A stretch of 64,000 bases of DNA from Aristolochia californica. Taxonomy: Eukaryota; Streptophyta; Magnoliopsida; Piperales; Aristolochiaceae. The stretch covers positions 27,620,922 through 27,684,921 of the forward strand of contig JARWKL010000013.1 of NCBI GenBank assembly GCA_029961685.1, written 5' to 3'. Below are positions 23,200 to 34,800 of the stretch, piece after piece. The position numbers and the translations under genes are program-made. The notes below the pieces were generated by a model that saw only the letters and a list, made by a program, of their open reading frames with translations, did not search any database and was not told the origin of the DNA. Position 1 is the first letter of the stretch; each line of letters opens with the position of its first letter.

Positions 23200-24110
23200 C
23201 TAATGCATGAAATCCATGAATTTTAGCCACTGAAATGGAGCCTTTGCCGCCTTCGTTGCTTGATTGGAGCACTTGTTCGCTCCATTCTGCGGCTTCGGGC
23301 ACATAAAAAAATTGCGAGAGCCAAGGTTTCCTAACTTCTCGGAGGCATCCAGACCTGCAGCCATGCCGCTTCCACAGATTAAACGATTATTTTTCTCGTC
23401 CAAATAAACGAAAGCTGCATTCCTCTCAAATAACCGTTTGTTTTTTTTTTTTTTCTTTTCGTCCAGAAAACATGCACAGAAACTTGTAGGGAAAAAATTC
23501 GACACGATGGAAATGTAATTAAACAAGTCTCAATAACGGAACGGAAAGAACAGTAAATGGATCGAGAGATGAGAAATGTGCTGAATTTTCGCCTTTTTTG
23601 TGTAATCTTTACTGAAGAAAAGAATCACGAACGATTTGTTCCTTATCGCACCTATCTTGCAATATTAAGAAACAAAAAACCGGAAAAAAATTCAAAATTA
23701 GAAGGCGACGACTTACTATCTAAGCTAAATTGCGAGTAATGGAGTTCATACGCCCGAGGATCAGTTTCCGTCAACAACGGCCTCCGTCCTTCTCTCACGT
23801 ACATCTCCACGGCAGCTTTGATCAGATCCGAAACCTTGCTTTCCGGAGATATAACAGCGTGTACCGGGCCGAGACTCTGTTGAACTGTCACGTTCAAAAG
23901 AAGCTTTGTCAGTCTCTGGTTTGCAATTTCCTGCGACTTAGGAGCCGCGGAACCGGCGACGAGAGTATTGAGCAACTTGGAATGGCTTCCGGGGCGTGGA
24001 ATCTGCGGCAGCCGTTCGGAAGCCTCCTGCAATCTGTCGTTGTACGAGGCAGACTTGACAGACTTCCGGATGGTTCCGGTACTTTCCCGGCCAGACCGTG
24101 GTGGCGACAT
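23200..24110 (-). CDS. At4g22758-like (DUF7054-type) protein, two exons
   Basis: Function unknown. The family is plant-specific with a ubiquitin-like-sized conserved domain. Exons are 23717-24110 and 23200-23354, joined by a 362-nt GT-AG intron in phase 1, giving 182 residues. The basic, serine-rich N-terminus (MSPPRSGRESTGTIRKS) is followed by the domain from about residue 70: LLLNVTVQQSLGPVHAVI, then SDLIKAAVEMYVREGRRPLL and ELHYSQFSLDSLDASEKL. It closes with the family hallmark LGSRNFFMCPK, then a short tail rich in Ala and Lys. The ATG at 24110 is the first in frame. A second, diverged member lies at 59212-60163 in the same orientation. Confidence is high for the gene model and family, low for any role. 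Confidence 0.88.
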
Positions 24111-25020
24111 GGTCACGGTGGAGGCGCAACAGTGACAGACGTTCTCAAATAAGAGCAAAACTATAAAGAGGAGACGAGGATCCGAGAGATTTTAAAGAGA
24201 GAGGTGTCACCCGTGTCAGATATGGCGGACAAAAGCCAGAAAGTTCGAGGAAGGAGGCAAGCGCGAAACTACCCCTAAAGTTGTGCTAAATTACGGAACC
24301 GCTTCTGTCCCTTTGAGAATCTGAGTGAAAATGACGCAATCACCCCCGTGATTTTTCTTAGTGCAGAGAGGAAGTGAGACAAAACTGATATTTTGACAAC
24401 AGTAATGGCATTTTGGAAATTCAAGCCAAATACAAGGGCGAGCTAGTAGCTAACAGGGGATTATCCAGGATCGGCTCGACAAAAGCAATGAATGTTAGTT
24501 CAATTACCATCATACCCCTAGTCATAAGTTTATTCCTCCGTCTCCTCCGTTACCGGTCGCCGCTTCCTGAACTCCAAAAAGCATCCGAAGAAGAAACGTT
24601 TTCCGACTTGGGCTTTCCGGTTTCTGTCGGGCGACGTGAAAACTGAAACCCCGACGCGACGCAGCAGTCATTTGGACGGGCAAACTGGTAAAAAAAACGA
24701 AAACATTGCCGGTAAAAAGGACGGCCAGTGGACGTCACGGTTGACGATTTTAGATAGGGCTCTCAGATTGCGATATCCACGTAGCAGGGAGTGTTGCTAT
24801 GTTTACAGAAACTGGAGGTACGTAGCCTCCCTGGAAGGGAAAAGGAGTGGACATGGTTCAGGCCACTTGGGATAAAAGCAAAAGCCAACGCCTCTCAGTT
24901 CGAGCACTGAGCAATCACAAGTCACAGACTCTTGTCAGTGGTTGAAAACCGACGTAATAAACTCCTAACAAATTTTCTTATCTTTAAAGATTCTTAGTCC
25001 ACTTCAGTCTTCGACGGTGG
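24111..25020. other. Upstream region of the DUF7054-type gene
   Basis: Balanced composition, probably leader and promoter of the minus-strand gene ending at 24110. Short open frames on both strands carry no recognisable motif. Confidence 0.4.
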
Positions 25021-25039
25021 TGCTGTCAATTTTTTCAGA

Positions 25040-26665
25040 TTATCCATTTTTTAATTTACTCTAAATATTATAAACATGTAATAAAAAATATATTTTTAAA
25101 ATAAATTTTCAAAAAATATTTATTTAATTTATTTATTTCTTATTTTTAACCGATAAATAAACAAAATTGGAATACCTTAAAAATAATCGGACAGAACAAA
25201 TATAGAATATCGAAATGATAATCAAAATGGTATATTATTCCGTTTTATCCATATACCGTTTACACCCCATTAAGCATAAGACCAAACTGTTCTTCTTTAG
25301 TGGGGAATCAACACATGCATTGTAAGAGAAAAAATCGTAGATAAAATAAAAAGGTTTTTTAGATATTTATAAAATTTTAAGAAATATTAGTCCTGAACAT
25401 TTTTGCAAAATAATTGGGTATGACACATAGCTTTTAATTTTGTTTTTTTAATAGGTTACATTTATTTTGTTCAATGCTATCCACTTAGAACCCACAAAGT
25501 GTATGAGATTTGTATTGGGTTCTTAGTAGATGTCATATAAATTTAGTGGGTTCTTAGTGGAAATTCATAAAGAACCTGTCAATTTTATCCGATTAATCGA
25601 TTTTTATTTATTTTAAATATATATAATCATATTTTTAATATTTTTATTTTTTACTTATTTTTACCCCACCAGTAACCAATAAATAAAAAATATTAGAATA
25701 CCTTAAAAAGAATCGGACTGAACGAATATAAAATATCAAATAAATTTAGTGGGTTCTTAGTGGAAACTCATTAAGAACATGTCGATTTTATCATTTTTAT
25801 TTACTTTAAAATATTATAAATACGTTATAACATTTTTAAAATTTTATTATTTTTTTATTAATTTTTGCCTGGCAAATAACCGATAAATAAAAAAATTTGG
25901 AATACCTTAAAAATAATTGGATTGAATGAATATAGAATATCGAAATGATAATCAGAATAGTATATAGAATAACATTATTCCGTTTTATCTATATACCATT
26001 TACACCCCTCAATACGCATAAGACCAAACTTCACTTTTGTTCTTTAGTGGGGACTCCACACATGCATTGTACGAGAAAAAATTGTGGATAAAAGAAAAAG
26101 GGTTTTCAGATATTTCTAAAATTTTGAATTTTTTTTGAGAAATATTTTTTCCGAAAGATTTTTCAAAATAATTGGGTATGTGTTATGGTCCTGGGTTAAG
26201 TATTTATGTCTTTCGCTCCTAACAGGCCGGTCTTTTGGGTAGTATTGGCTAGGTGCTTAACATTTGGTATCAGAGCGGGTGCCCATGTCACGAATTTGAA
26301 TCCCGGAGGGGACGACCTAGAGGCTAGATTAAAATTACTGGTAGGCTGTAGGAACTTAACCCGGGTCCGGCCAGTGTTGCTAGAGTGGGCCGTTGTGGTC
26401 GTCGGCTCGCGAAGGTGAGGTGTGATGTTATGGTCCTGGGTTAAGTAGGCTGGTCTTTTGGGTAGTATTAGCTAAGTGCTTAATAATATGAGACAAGGCT
26501 TTTAATCTTGTTTTTTTTTTAAGGCTGCCAATTGATTGCATTTATTTTGTTCAATGCTATCCACTTAGAACCCAAAATGTGTATGAGATTTGTATTGGGT
26601 TCTTAGTAGATGTCAAATTTAGTGGGTTCTTAATGGAAACTCATTAAGAACCTATTAACAACACT
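25040..26665. repeat. Degenerate direct repeat, two long copies and a third fragment
   Basis: A block of about 500 bp beginning near 25150 (ACCGATAAATAAAC, GGAATACCTTAAAAATAAT) is repeated from about 25878 with a spacing of roughly 730 bp. A shorter fragment lies at 25675-25790. Each long copy ends in TTAGTGGGTTCTTA(G/A)TGGAAA and AAGAACCT(G/A)T. The second copy is interrupted by the miniature LTR element at 26181. This is an AT-rich, non-coding repeat of unknown class. Confidence 0.8.
26181..26485 (+). mobile_element. Miniature LTR retrotransposon (SMART/TRIM type), family S, inside the direct repeat
   Basis: The left LTR is 26181-26262 (82 bp, TGTTATGG...TTAACA). The right LTR is about 26426-26485 and lacks some 22 bp of the left. 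Two bases after the left LTR comes TGGTATCAGAGCGGG, the tRNA-Met primer-binding site, then a T-arm-like ATTTGAATCCCGG. The internal region is 163 bp. The flanks GTATG and ATATG fit a 5-bp target duplication. The LTR half with AACAG(G/A)CCG(G/A)TCT(T/A)TT(G/A)GGTAGTATTG is shared with the element at 9819, so both are one family. Confidence 0.88.
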
Positions 26666-28432
26666 AATATCAATTAAAGATATATTATATTATTAAAATT
26701 ACAAAAAACACCCTTACATACTTAAATAACATAAAAATAATGCATTTAAATATATTATCGATGTAGTATAATTTAAAAATACCCTTATATACATTTTATA
26801 TAACAAATAAAAGAGGTCGGACCCATTGTAGGCATACTTAAAATAAAAAGGAAAAGAGAGATATGGGAATTGGATTTGAACATTTGAAAAGCAACCGGTA
26901 AAAAGCTAAGTACTTTTGAGCTTTCATATTATGAAATCGTTCCATTCATTGTAGAATATTGATTTAAAGGGGATTGGTGCATTGTATTATAAATTTAAGG
27001 GTGAATTTTAAAATCCAAGTATTTTGGTGCATATTTTAAAATTGATTGACTATACTGGCTCAAGCAAAGCTGAACTAAAGTGCTCTTACTTTAAGATTAA
27101 TAGTTTTGTTCACACCACTACTTATTGGTGGTTTTTTTCAAAGTTCCGAATGCATATGAGTCTCCTACTTTAAAATCAATAGAATCCACTTGGTCAAGTA
27201 AGTCTAAACTAAAAGATCTTATATTTTAAAATCATCAAAGTTGTTAAGAACATTACTTGTGGGCTTCGATCATGAAATCATTATTTAATTGAGTTACTAT
27301 TAAATACCCTCTATATTTCAAAACTAATCTCATTTTACTCTAAATTTTGGTCATTCAAGGAATATCTACCCTATTGAGAGGCTATTGCATTTAAGTTTAA
27401 TTGTAAACAAGTAACTCTTGCATTTTTATTGTCAAGTCTTAGCAAGGAAAGACCGTCTTCACATCAATCTTTATTGAGAAGGGCCAATGCAGTTGAAGAG
27501 GAAAAGGTTGTTAAGGAATAGATTATTTCTCACTCAAAAAATAGGGGTGGGCACCCTGTTCCCCATCCCCAAAAGGATAACCCAACTAAGAAAAAAGTCG
27601 AGCTTATCTAAAAAAATAAAGCTAAATTTACTACTCACAATTCGGTCGATTGGGATTGGATTTGGAACAGGGTGAACCAAGTTGGATTGGATTTGGGATT
27701 GGAGGAGCTGAATGGAAGGATGGGACTAGACCCTTTTGATCTTAGCCAAATTCCCTTCCTCTTGCCCCGATTCCAGCCACCAGACCGGCAAATCCCAATC
27801 CAACTCAGATTTTCATGTGTTGGAGTCGGATCTCTAGTTTGAATAAAAAAACCTTGACTATGATACCGTGTTAAAGTTAAGTCCATGTCTATCCCAAAGT
27901 GACTAGCTAAAATTATGAGGTCATTATTTGACTAATAATCATAGGATTTTTCTTAACACTTATCTATGTGAGACTATTCTCACCAACACATTTAAAGCAA
28001 GACAAATAGACCAAACCTTTGCAATCCAAAAACAATCATGCGTCCTAAATAATCTTGGCTGTAATGAGCAAATGATGCACAAGAAATAAACATGTCATTT
28101 ATTTGTTCCAAACATATTATCGTTTGCATGTTTTCTTCATTGGGATTAATCAATTGCCTAACAGACAACAGTTCAGTTGTTTTACAACTGAATTTTACTA
28201 CTACATAACTGAGTTTCCTTGAATGGGGGAAAATCAAGCTCTCATGTGAAACAATCATCCCTTTAAAGGGCTATCTTCCCTCAATGGTTAAAAACAAAGG
28301 TGTATGAGAGTTACCTAGTCATCCATGTAAAGGGCCATAATTTCTTCACGAATGCTAATTCTGTAAGTGACTGAAATCCAAAATAAGATTTACATATGGA
28401 AGAAATGCAAAAGATATTGCCAGCAATCACTC
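26666..28432. other. Intergenic, repeats only
   Basis: AT-rich to 27480. 27480-27860 has several short open frames with no motif. 27869-27988 is an LTR of family T (listed separately). The last part probably holds the 3' UTR of the DUF1499 gene. Confidence 0.4.
27869..27988 (-). mobile_element. Family-T miniature element, one LTR with its primer-binding site
   Basis: A 120-bp LTR starts TGTTAAAGTTAAGTCC and ends CACCAACA, resembling the LTRs at 40142-41750 in the order GTGACTAGC, then GTGAGACTATTC near the end. Directly to its left is GACTATGATACC, the reverse complement of a tRNA-Met primer-binding site, so the element is in minus orientation. The partner LTR was not found to the left. Confidence 0.65.
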
Positions 28433-31287
28433 TTAGAAGCTGCTCTCAGAAGCCCATCCCTTCTTCTCCAGTTCTAACCGCAACGCCTGAATGAAAAGGG
28501 CTAACCATCTCAACGAGTTATATTGCAAATTGAGCTGCTTAAATCTACATAAAAAACCAGCACTTGCCTTAATTCTCTTCCTGTTAATCTCAAAGTCAAA
28601 GTTTCCCTTCCGAGAGGCAGACCTATACTCAACAATTGACTTCTTTCCAGGAGGGAACCAGAACTCCACATCATCAACAAACTAAAGAAGGTCAAACAAC
28701 AATAATAAAAACAATGGCAATAGCTGAAGAAAATGTATTTACTTTTTACATGGCAACCTTTTTTTCTTTTGGAAGAAAGTGACTGTCGAGGGAAATTATT
28801 ATGAATCATGTGGGCACTTCTCATAGTAATCAATGTTGATGAAATCAGAGCAAGGAGATCACTGTGAAATTAGGGTGACTGTGACTTACCCCCAAGATGG
28901 GACTCTTGTATTCAACATGTATGTAGTTGTCGGTCTTCTCCACTATATCTGGTGTAAACTTTTCTGGCCTTTTTGACTTTATCTGGAAAAACCAACCACA
29001 ATTGGTTTTATAAAACACAGAACCAAAGTGTCTATCTTCTTGTTGGAGGTCAAATAGCTAACCAACCCACTTTCTTCAAGCAGATCTAATAACCCCAATC
29101 GGGTGGGACCATAAGGAGTATCCTATTGAAAAGTTGTTTCCATTTGAATGTTATTCACCAAAAAGGAAGGAACTAGTAATAGTTTATACTCTTATACCAC
29201 TTCAACAAGTTCATTCATTGCCTCCTCCCTACTCACAGGCTTTGTCTTCCCACGCCCCTTTTCAGGATTATAGTTCCTGCAAATCCAAACGATACAGTCA
29301 ACACAAATCATTGACCTAAAATTGGAGTTTCTTAGGAATATAAAAGCTGGAATCCATCTTAGCATATCTGCAGCAAGATAATAGCCTTCTTATTGTGTTA
29401 GAAGTAGATTGAAAAGCCAGTGTATTAGGTGTACAAGTTCTCACAAGCAACATTTATAATTGCAGTAGAATACAAGAGAGTACTACCACGGTGGTGCATA
29501 ATGAGTAAGATCAGTGCTATCTTCTGCAGTGGATATACAGTTCTTGGTTGCAGGACACAGAGCAAGAGACTCTGAATTCTTCTGTACTCCAAGGTAATTG
29601 GGCTTTGTCCCGCTGCCAAAAGGGAAAGAGAAGGACGAATCATTTTGATACAAATTGTATTCTTATAGTTATTTTCAGCAGTTATCATCCTCAAAACTAC
29701 CACTGTGCAATTAAATTTGAACTTTGGCAGCTCTAGTGGACTGCCCAAGTACTACAAAGATTAATATTAGAGCGTCTTGGGTGCTGCAAACACCGTTAGA
29801 GTGCATGGAGATCAAGCAAATTTGAGAAGGATGCTAGTGGACATATTAACCAATTTGAGAATTCAATATTGAAGTTTGAACTAGATTTCTTAGAACTGCT
29901 TGGGTCAATTTAGATTTCAAAGATCAAAAGACAACAGCTAAGAAGTCTTTACTGAACCAGTATCACATAGATAATAAATCATACATATGACTCTGGAGTC
30001 AAAACCACATGACCTAGAGGCGATAACACTTCAATATACTTGTATTGTAAACAAAGGAAAAAACAACTTTTGGCATCAAAATTTAAGCTACACTACCCTA
30101 ATAGAAGGTTGGATAATCAGACTCATTAGTGAACACTAATAACAGGCTGAATAATCAGAATCACCAGTCATACCCTATTTCCTTAGACGACTCATCTGGT
30201 TTCTGAGAACCATTATTTTGCAGTCTGACGTCCAATCTGCCTTATTGACCAAAATAGAATAACAACATGACTTTTAGATGAATGGTTGAAGGGTATGCAA
30301 CTAAGCAAACTTGAACTCAACTGGATAACATAACAGCACTGTTCATGACTGGCAGTTGAATAGAACCCTTATCATGTCTAAACAATCATTTTAATGGAAC
30401 TGCAGGTGTGACCTCCTTTCTTCCAATTCCGTCATCCATTCAGACCAATTCAATAGGTCTTAGAGTCAAAATCTCCCACCTGTAGATAAAATTAGTAAAA
30501 ACTTCTGATTTATTATCAATTTGACTGTCTTACTGTAAATGGGGTTCATTTTAGTCTTTGGCAGAATTTGAATACTGAACTTTCTTTTCAGTGTTTAGCA
30601 GGACTGCTTGTGAGCTTCAGATAAAACCTTAGAATTTTATCCAAAAAGTTTCTTTTTCCTTTGCTTCTAAGACAAACACGCCCAAAGCACGCAAAGAAAG
30701 TCACATTTTCTATCCAAATTCTCCATCCGTATTAACCAAATATAGTGACAAAAAAGGAAACTCCGCTTGTGATCATTTAATTAGATTCTAACTTCCTAAT
30801 TACCACTTTACGGGTAATATAACGATTTACTATCTGATTCGTATAACCTAAAAACATTCCATCATTCAACAAAGCTATGATATTCATCACGCAAAATGCA
30901 GTTAAAAGTATTTTTTTCCCCGTGTACTATCAGGCCTGAACCAACAATTCAAATTATCGAACTCCTCTAAACAAAGAACATCAGCATACAGTTAATTCGT
31001 AAGTCACGTCAACAATGGTATTCCTTAGTTCCACTATTCTATATTCAAGTTAAAATAAATGAATGCTTCCCAGTTGAAAAATCACAGGAAGAAAACTTAG
31101 ACACAGAGCCGTAGTACCTAAAGTTGAAGATAGAAGCAAATACGGCCATTTCGCTGCTTCTAAGAATAACCTCTCTTCTACCGATTCGTGTTGTCTGCGA
31201 CTCGGGCAATTTTTGGTGTTCGCAGTAGACACGGGGAGAGGATGGAGAGTGGCAGAAGCCTGCGCGCATGAAAATTGAAGAAGCCAT
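28433..31287 (-). CDS. DUF1499 family protein, probably plastid-targeted, six exons
   Basis: Exons are 31118-31287, 29487-29612, 29198-29276, 28890-28982, 28568-28681 and 28433-28486, giving 211 residues. Exon 1 gives a Ser/Arg-rich N-terminus (MASSIFMRAGFCHSPSS) typical of a chloroplast transit peptide. The DUF1499 domain follows: YLGVQKN, LALCPATKNCISTAED, THYAPPWNYNPEKGRGKTKP, EKTDNYIHVEYKSPILGFVD, DVEFWFPPGKKSIVEYRSAS and the signature FEINRKRIKALRLELEKKGW. The biochemical role of DUF1499 proteins is not established; plant members are usually plastid or thylakoid-associated. Introns 1-4 are GT-AG. Intron 5 (28487-28567, 81 nt) is GC-AG with the strong donor AAG|GCAAGT. It is a multiple of three with no stop, so retention would give a 238-residue form. 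The gene is head to head with Ku80, with starts 600 bp apart. Confidence 0.93.
28487..28567 (-). other. GC-AG intron that is open in frame (81 nt)
   Basis: The donor is AAG|GCAAGT and the acceptor TTTTCATTCAG|GCG. Removal joins INRKRIK to ALRLELEKKGW, as expected for the family. Retention inserts 27 codons without a stop. Confidence 0.85.
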
Positions 31288-31887
31288 TACAACGAGCAGC
31301 TGACCTCTCAGCTGCCTGGTTGATTTTTCGACAGTAATTCGCGGTCAGTATCCAGTACGAGATTGACATTATGAAGACAGGGTTCGATTCTCGTCTCTGG
31401 ACACAATGAAATAATAATTAATTTTATTCTTTAATCAATTTAAAATTTATTTTTTATAAATATTTTATATAACTTTTTATTTTTTTAAATAAAAAACCAC
31501 GCCTAAACTATGCTTTTCCAATCAACCGGACCAACCCAATTTTCACCGGGTTGGGTCCACTCGGACCTCCTCATTGTCAATCTTACAAATTCCAGCATTA
31601 GTGTGTTGTGAATGGTAAAAAAAAATTCTTCTAGCTTATGGAATTATATTTCCATTTCCTCCTCTCAGGGGGCTCTGAGGCTAAGAGGATCTCCTGCGAA
31701 TTGTCAGAATTAATTTGCAAAATCAGGGGCCTTCTGGTAATTAACCTCTTCCCCTTCTTTCTAGTGTTCCTTCGGCGGGAAGCAGCGGCCAGCGAGTGCA
31801 TTTGGGAATATTCAACTTAAAACGCCTCTTCAGTTCATGTTTTCCGAGTTTGAAATAGCGGCTTCCACTACAAGCTAATCATCCAGG
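31288..31887. promoter_or_regulatory. Shared upstream region between divergent DUF1499 and Ku80 genes
   Basis: The start codons of the two genes face away from each other across 600 bp, so this interval must hold both leaders and both promoters. A central AT-rich part (31400-31500) separates two more balanced flanks. No core promoter element was assigned. Confidence 0.5.
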
Positions 31888-34800
31888 ATGGCGCGCAACA
31901 AGGTACTTTTATGTAGTCCTTCGCCTCCTTTTTCCTGTTTGTTGGATACTGATTCTTATCTTTCCTTTTTCTTATATCTTTCGTGCTGAACGTATGATTA
32001 CTATTTTGGAACTACTTGAAACCACTCTATTGTGAAATTCCGAGATCACATGAGATTAAATGTTGAAAGGATGAAGCTATTCTATCTTTTGTTTTCAATG
32101 AATAGTTGTGCTTTTTCTCCAGGTGTTTTTGATACGAAATATTTTTGAATGACGCCGTTTATCTGGTCCAGTTGCAGAAGCGACTGTGTTTTGCGTCGAT
32201 GGATTATATGAAAAAATCCGTCCAACTTTCTAATAACTCCGTTGCCTGTGCTAGCTTGAAAATGTATTTTGCTCTTGACGACATGTGCAATTACTCCTTC
32301 CTCTATATTTCACTATTTTTTGTTCTCCTTCTGTTTTATAGGAAGCATTGCTTTTGCTGATTGATGTGAGTCCACCTATGCATAGGCTTCTCCCTGAGGT
32401 TGAGAAACTCTGTTCAATGCTCATACAGAAAAAGGTATGTACTCTGTTCTGCTGGTTTTTCTTTATTGCCTTTTGAGAACACCGATAATTCTGTGTATTT
32501 AGAAAAGTTGGGAGACTGAAGAGAAATAAGAAGGAAGATGAAGAAATAAAGGAGAGAAGAGAGGGAGAAGAAGCTGCGATGAGCAGTAGCATTGTTAGGG
32601 ATCAAGGATTGAACCCTAACCTCAAAGGAGAGATTTAACATTATGTTTAATTGTAACACTCGATGACTGTCAAGAGGTTGGCCAATGCAACTTAAAAGAC
32701 TAGTCGTTTAAGTGCGGAAAGCTAACCTAATCAAGAGAGGTGGACCGGAACCACCTCTGACACCCACCCCGCCCCTTACCGCTCCCCGCGGGATTCGAAG
32801 GCGGGATGTGCCGGACCTGGCTCTGATACCATGTCAAGAGGTTGACCAATGCAACCTAAAAGACAAGTCGTTTAAGTGTGGAAAGCCAACCTAATCAAGA
32901 GAGGTGGACCGGAACCACCTCTGACAATGACACCCCACAACAACCACATCTGTAGGACCCTACCAGGAGCCAAGAATAGCCCTCAAGATTGATCTCGAAA
33001 AAGCTTTTGACCGTGTCAACTGGACCCTATTGGATGAAACAATGGAAAAAATGGGTTTTGGAGAGAAATGGCGTTTTTGGATAAGAAGCTGTGTGGGCTC
33101 AGCAACCTACTCCCTGATTCTCAATGGTTCGGTATGTGGTTATTTTAAAGGCACGAGGGGAATAAGACAAGGTGACCCCCTATCCCCTCTTTTATTCAAC
33201 ATAGTAGCAGAATTTCTCTCAGCCATGTTCTATTCGGCGGTCGACCTTGGATGGTTCTCCCCAACCAGCTCTCAACAGGCTTTCAATATACCGATTTTGC
33301 AATATGCAGATGATACCATAATTTTTGGCATCGGTGATATGGATACTGCTAGGAGGATAAAAGCAATATTAGGGCTCTTTTAAATTGCATCAGGTCAGAA
33401 AGTTAACTGGAGGAAGACCTCTCTCATTGGTTTTAATGTGAGGCCAGAAGACCTTGAAGGGATGGCCAATCTATTTGGATGCTCTACGAATGCACTTCCA
33501 GCGAAGTATCTTGGTCTTTCTCTGTTTCATGGGCGTATTTCCCAAAATCTGTGGATCCTAGTGGTTGAAAAGATTGAATCCAGGCTAGCCAGTTGGAAGG
33601 GGCGACTTCTTAGTAAGGCAGGCAGACTAACTCTCCTCAAATCTTGTATTGCTGGCATCCCAAACTATGCACTATCTTTTCTACCTTGCCCATCCTCAGT
33701 TTGCAAAGCCATAGATAAAATGAAAAGAAGATTCCTATGGAGAGGATCAAGTGACTCTTTTAAATATCATTTGGTCAAATGGAATGAAGTTTGCCTACCA
33801 AAAAGATTGGGAGGACTAGGGCTTCGGAAATCAAAAGATATGAACAAAGCCTTAATGCTTAAATGGATTTGGAAGTACAACACAATCTCCTCCAATCTTT
33901 GGAAGGATATGGTTCGCGTTAAGTTGGGCTGGAATATGCCATGGTGGATGGCTGGAGGAAACCGGAGAGGACTATCCTCAATATGGAGATCTATATTTTT
34001 GCTTCTTCAGAATTTCACTTTAGCCTGTAGATTTTTTGTGGGCAATGGAAGATCTCTCAAATTCTGGGACGACTGGTGGACAGGACAGGCACCTTTACGG
34101 AACTCTTTAACACTCTTTTCCTTCTCTCCACTCACAAGGAAATTACAGTTGCGGATGCTTTTGAGGGAGGGAATGTGAACCTACATCCCCGAAGAGGTTT
34201 AACTGACATGGAGGCCATGGTAGCCAGCAGCCTCTTAGATGCTCTGAAACATGTCAGAATTTGGCCTTCCAATGACGACAAACTTATTTGGTGGCCTGAC
34301 AAAAGTGGGAAATTCTCAGTTGCTTCGGCATATGGATACATCAACGGTTGGGACCCGACGCAAAGGGAGCATGACATCAACTTTGTCTGGAATCTTTGTG
34401 CCCCCCCCTAAGGTAAAATTTTTCATGTGGAGTGCCTGTCAAAGTAAAATTCTCATGGCTGATGTGCTCAGAAGAAGAGGTCACCCATCTATAGATCCTC
34501 TATGCCCTTTCTGCCACAGTGAAGATGAATCCACCAGTCATACTCTTCTTCAGTGCTAGTTCTCATGGACTGTGTGGACCTCTATTTTAAGCAAATTGGA
34601 GATTCAATTTTGTATTGCTGCCGACCTGATAAGTTTTTGCAAGTCGATCTTGGGATATCCCCTTCTTGGCCTCGGTAAATTGATTATCTCAGCTTGTGCT
34701 AGTTTCGTTCCATGGGGGCTTTGGAATGAACGAAATAGAAGGCGGTTTGATGCTAAAAGTGAATCTGAGGCTAGAGTTGTTGATAGAGTGATTGGGCAAA

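Noticed and set aside
26270..26320. tRNA gene (TGGTATCAGAGC with a T-arm-like GAATCCC)
   Set aside because: There is no cloverleaf. The first motif is the complement of a tRNA 3' end, at the correct place for a primer-binding site beside an LTR.
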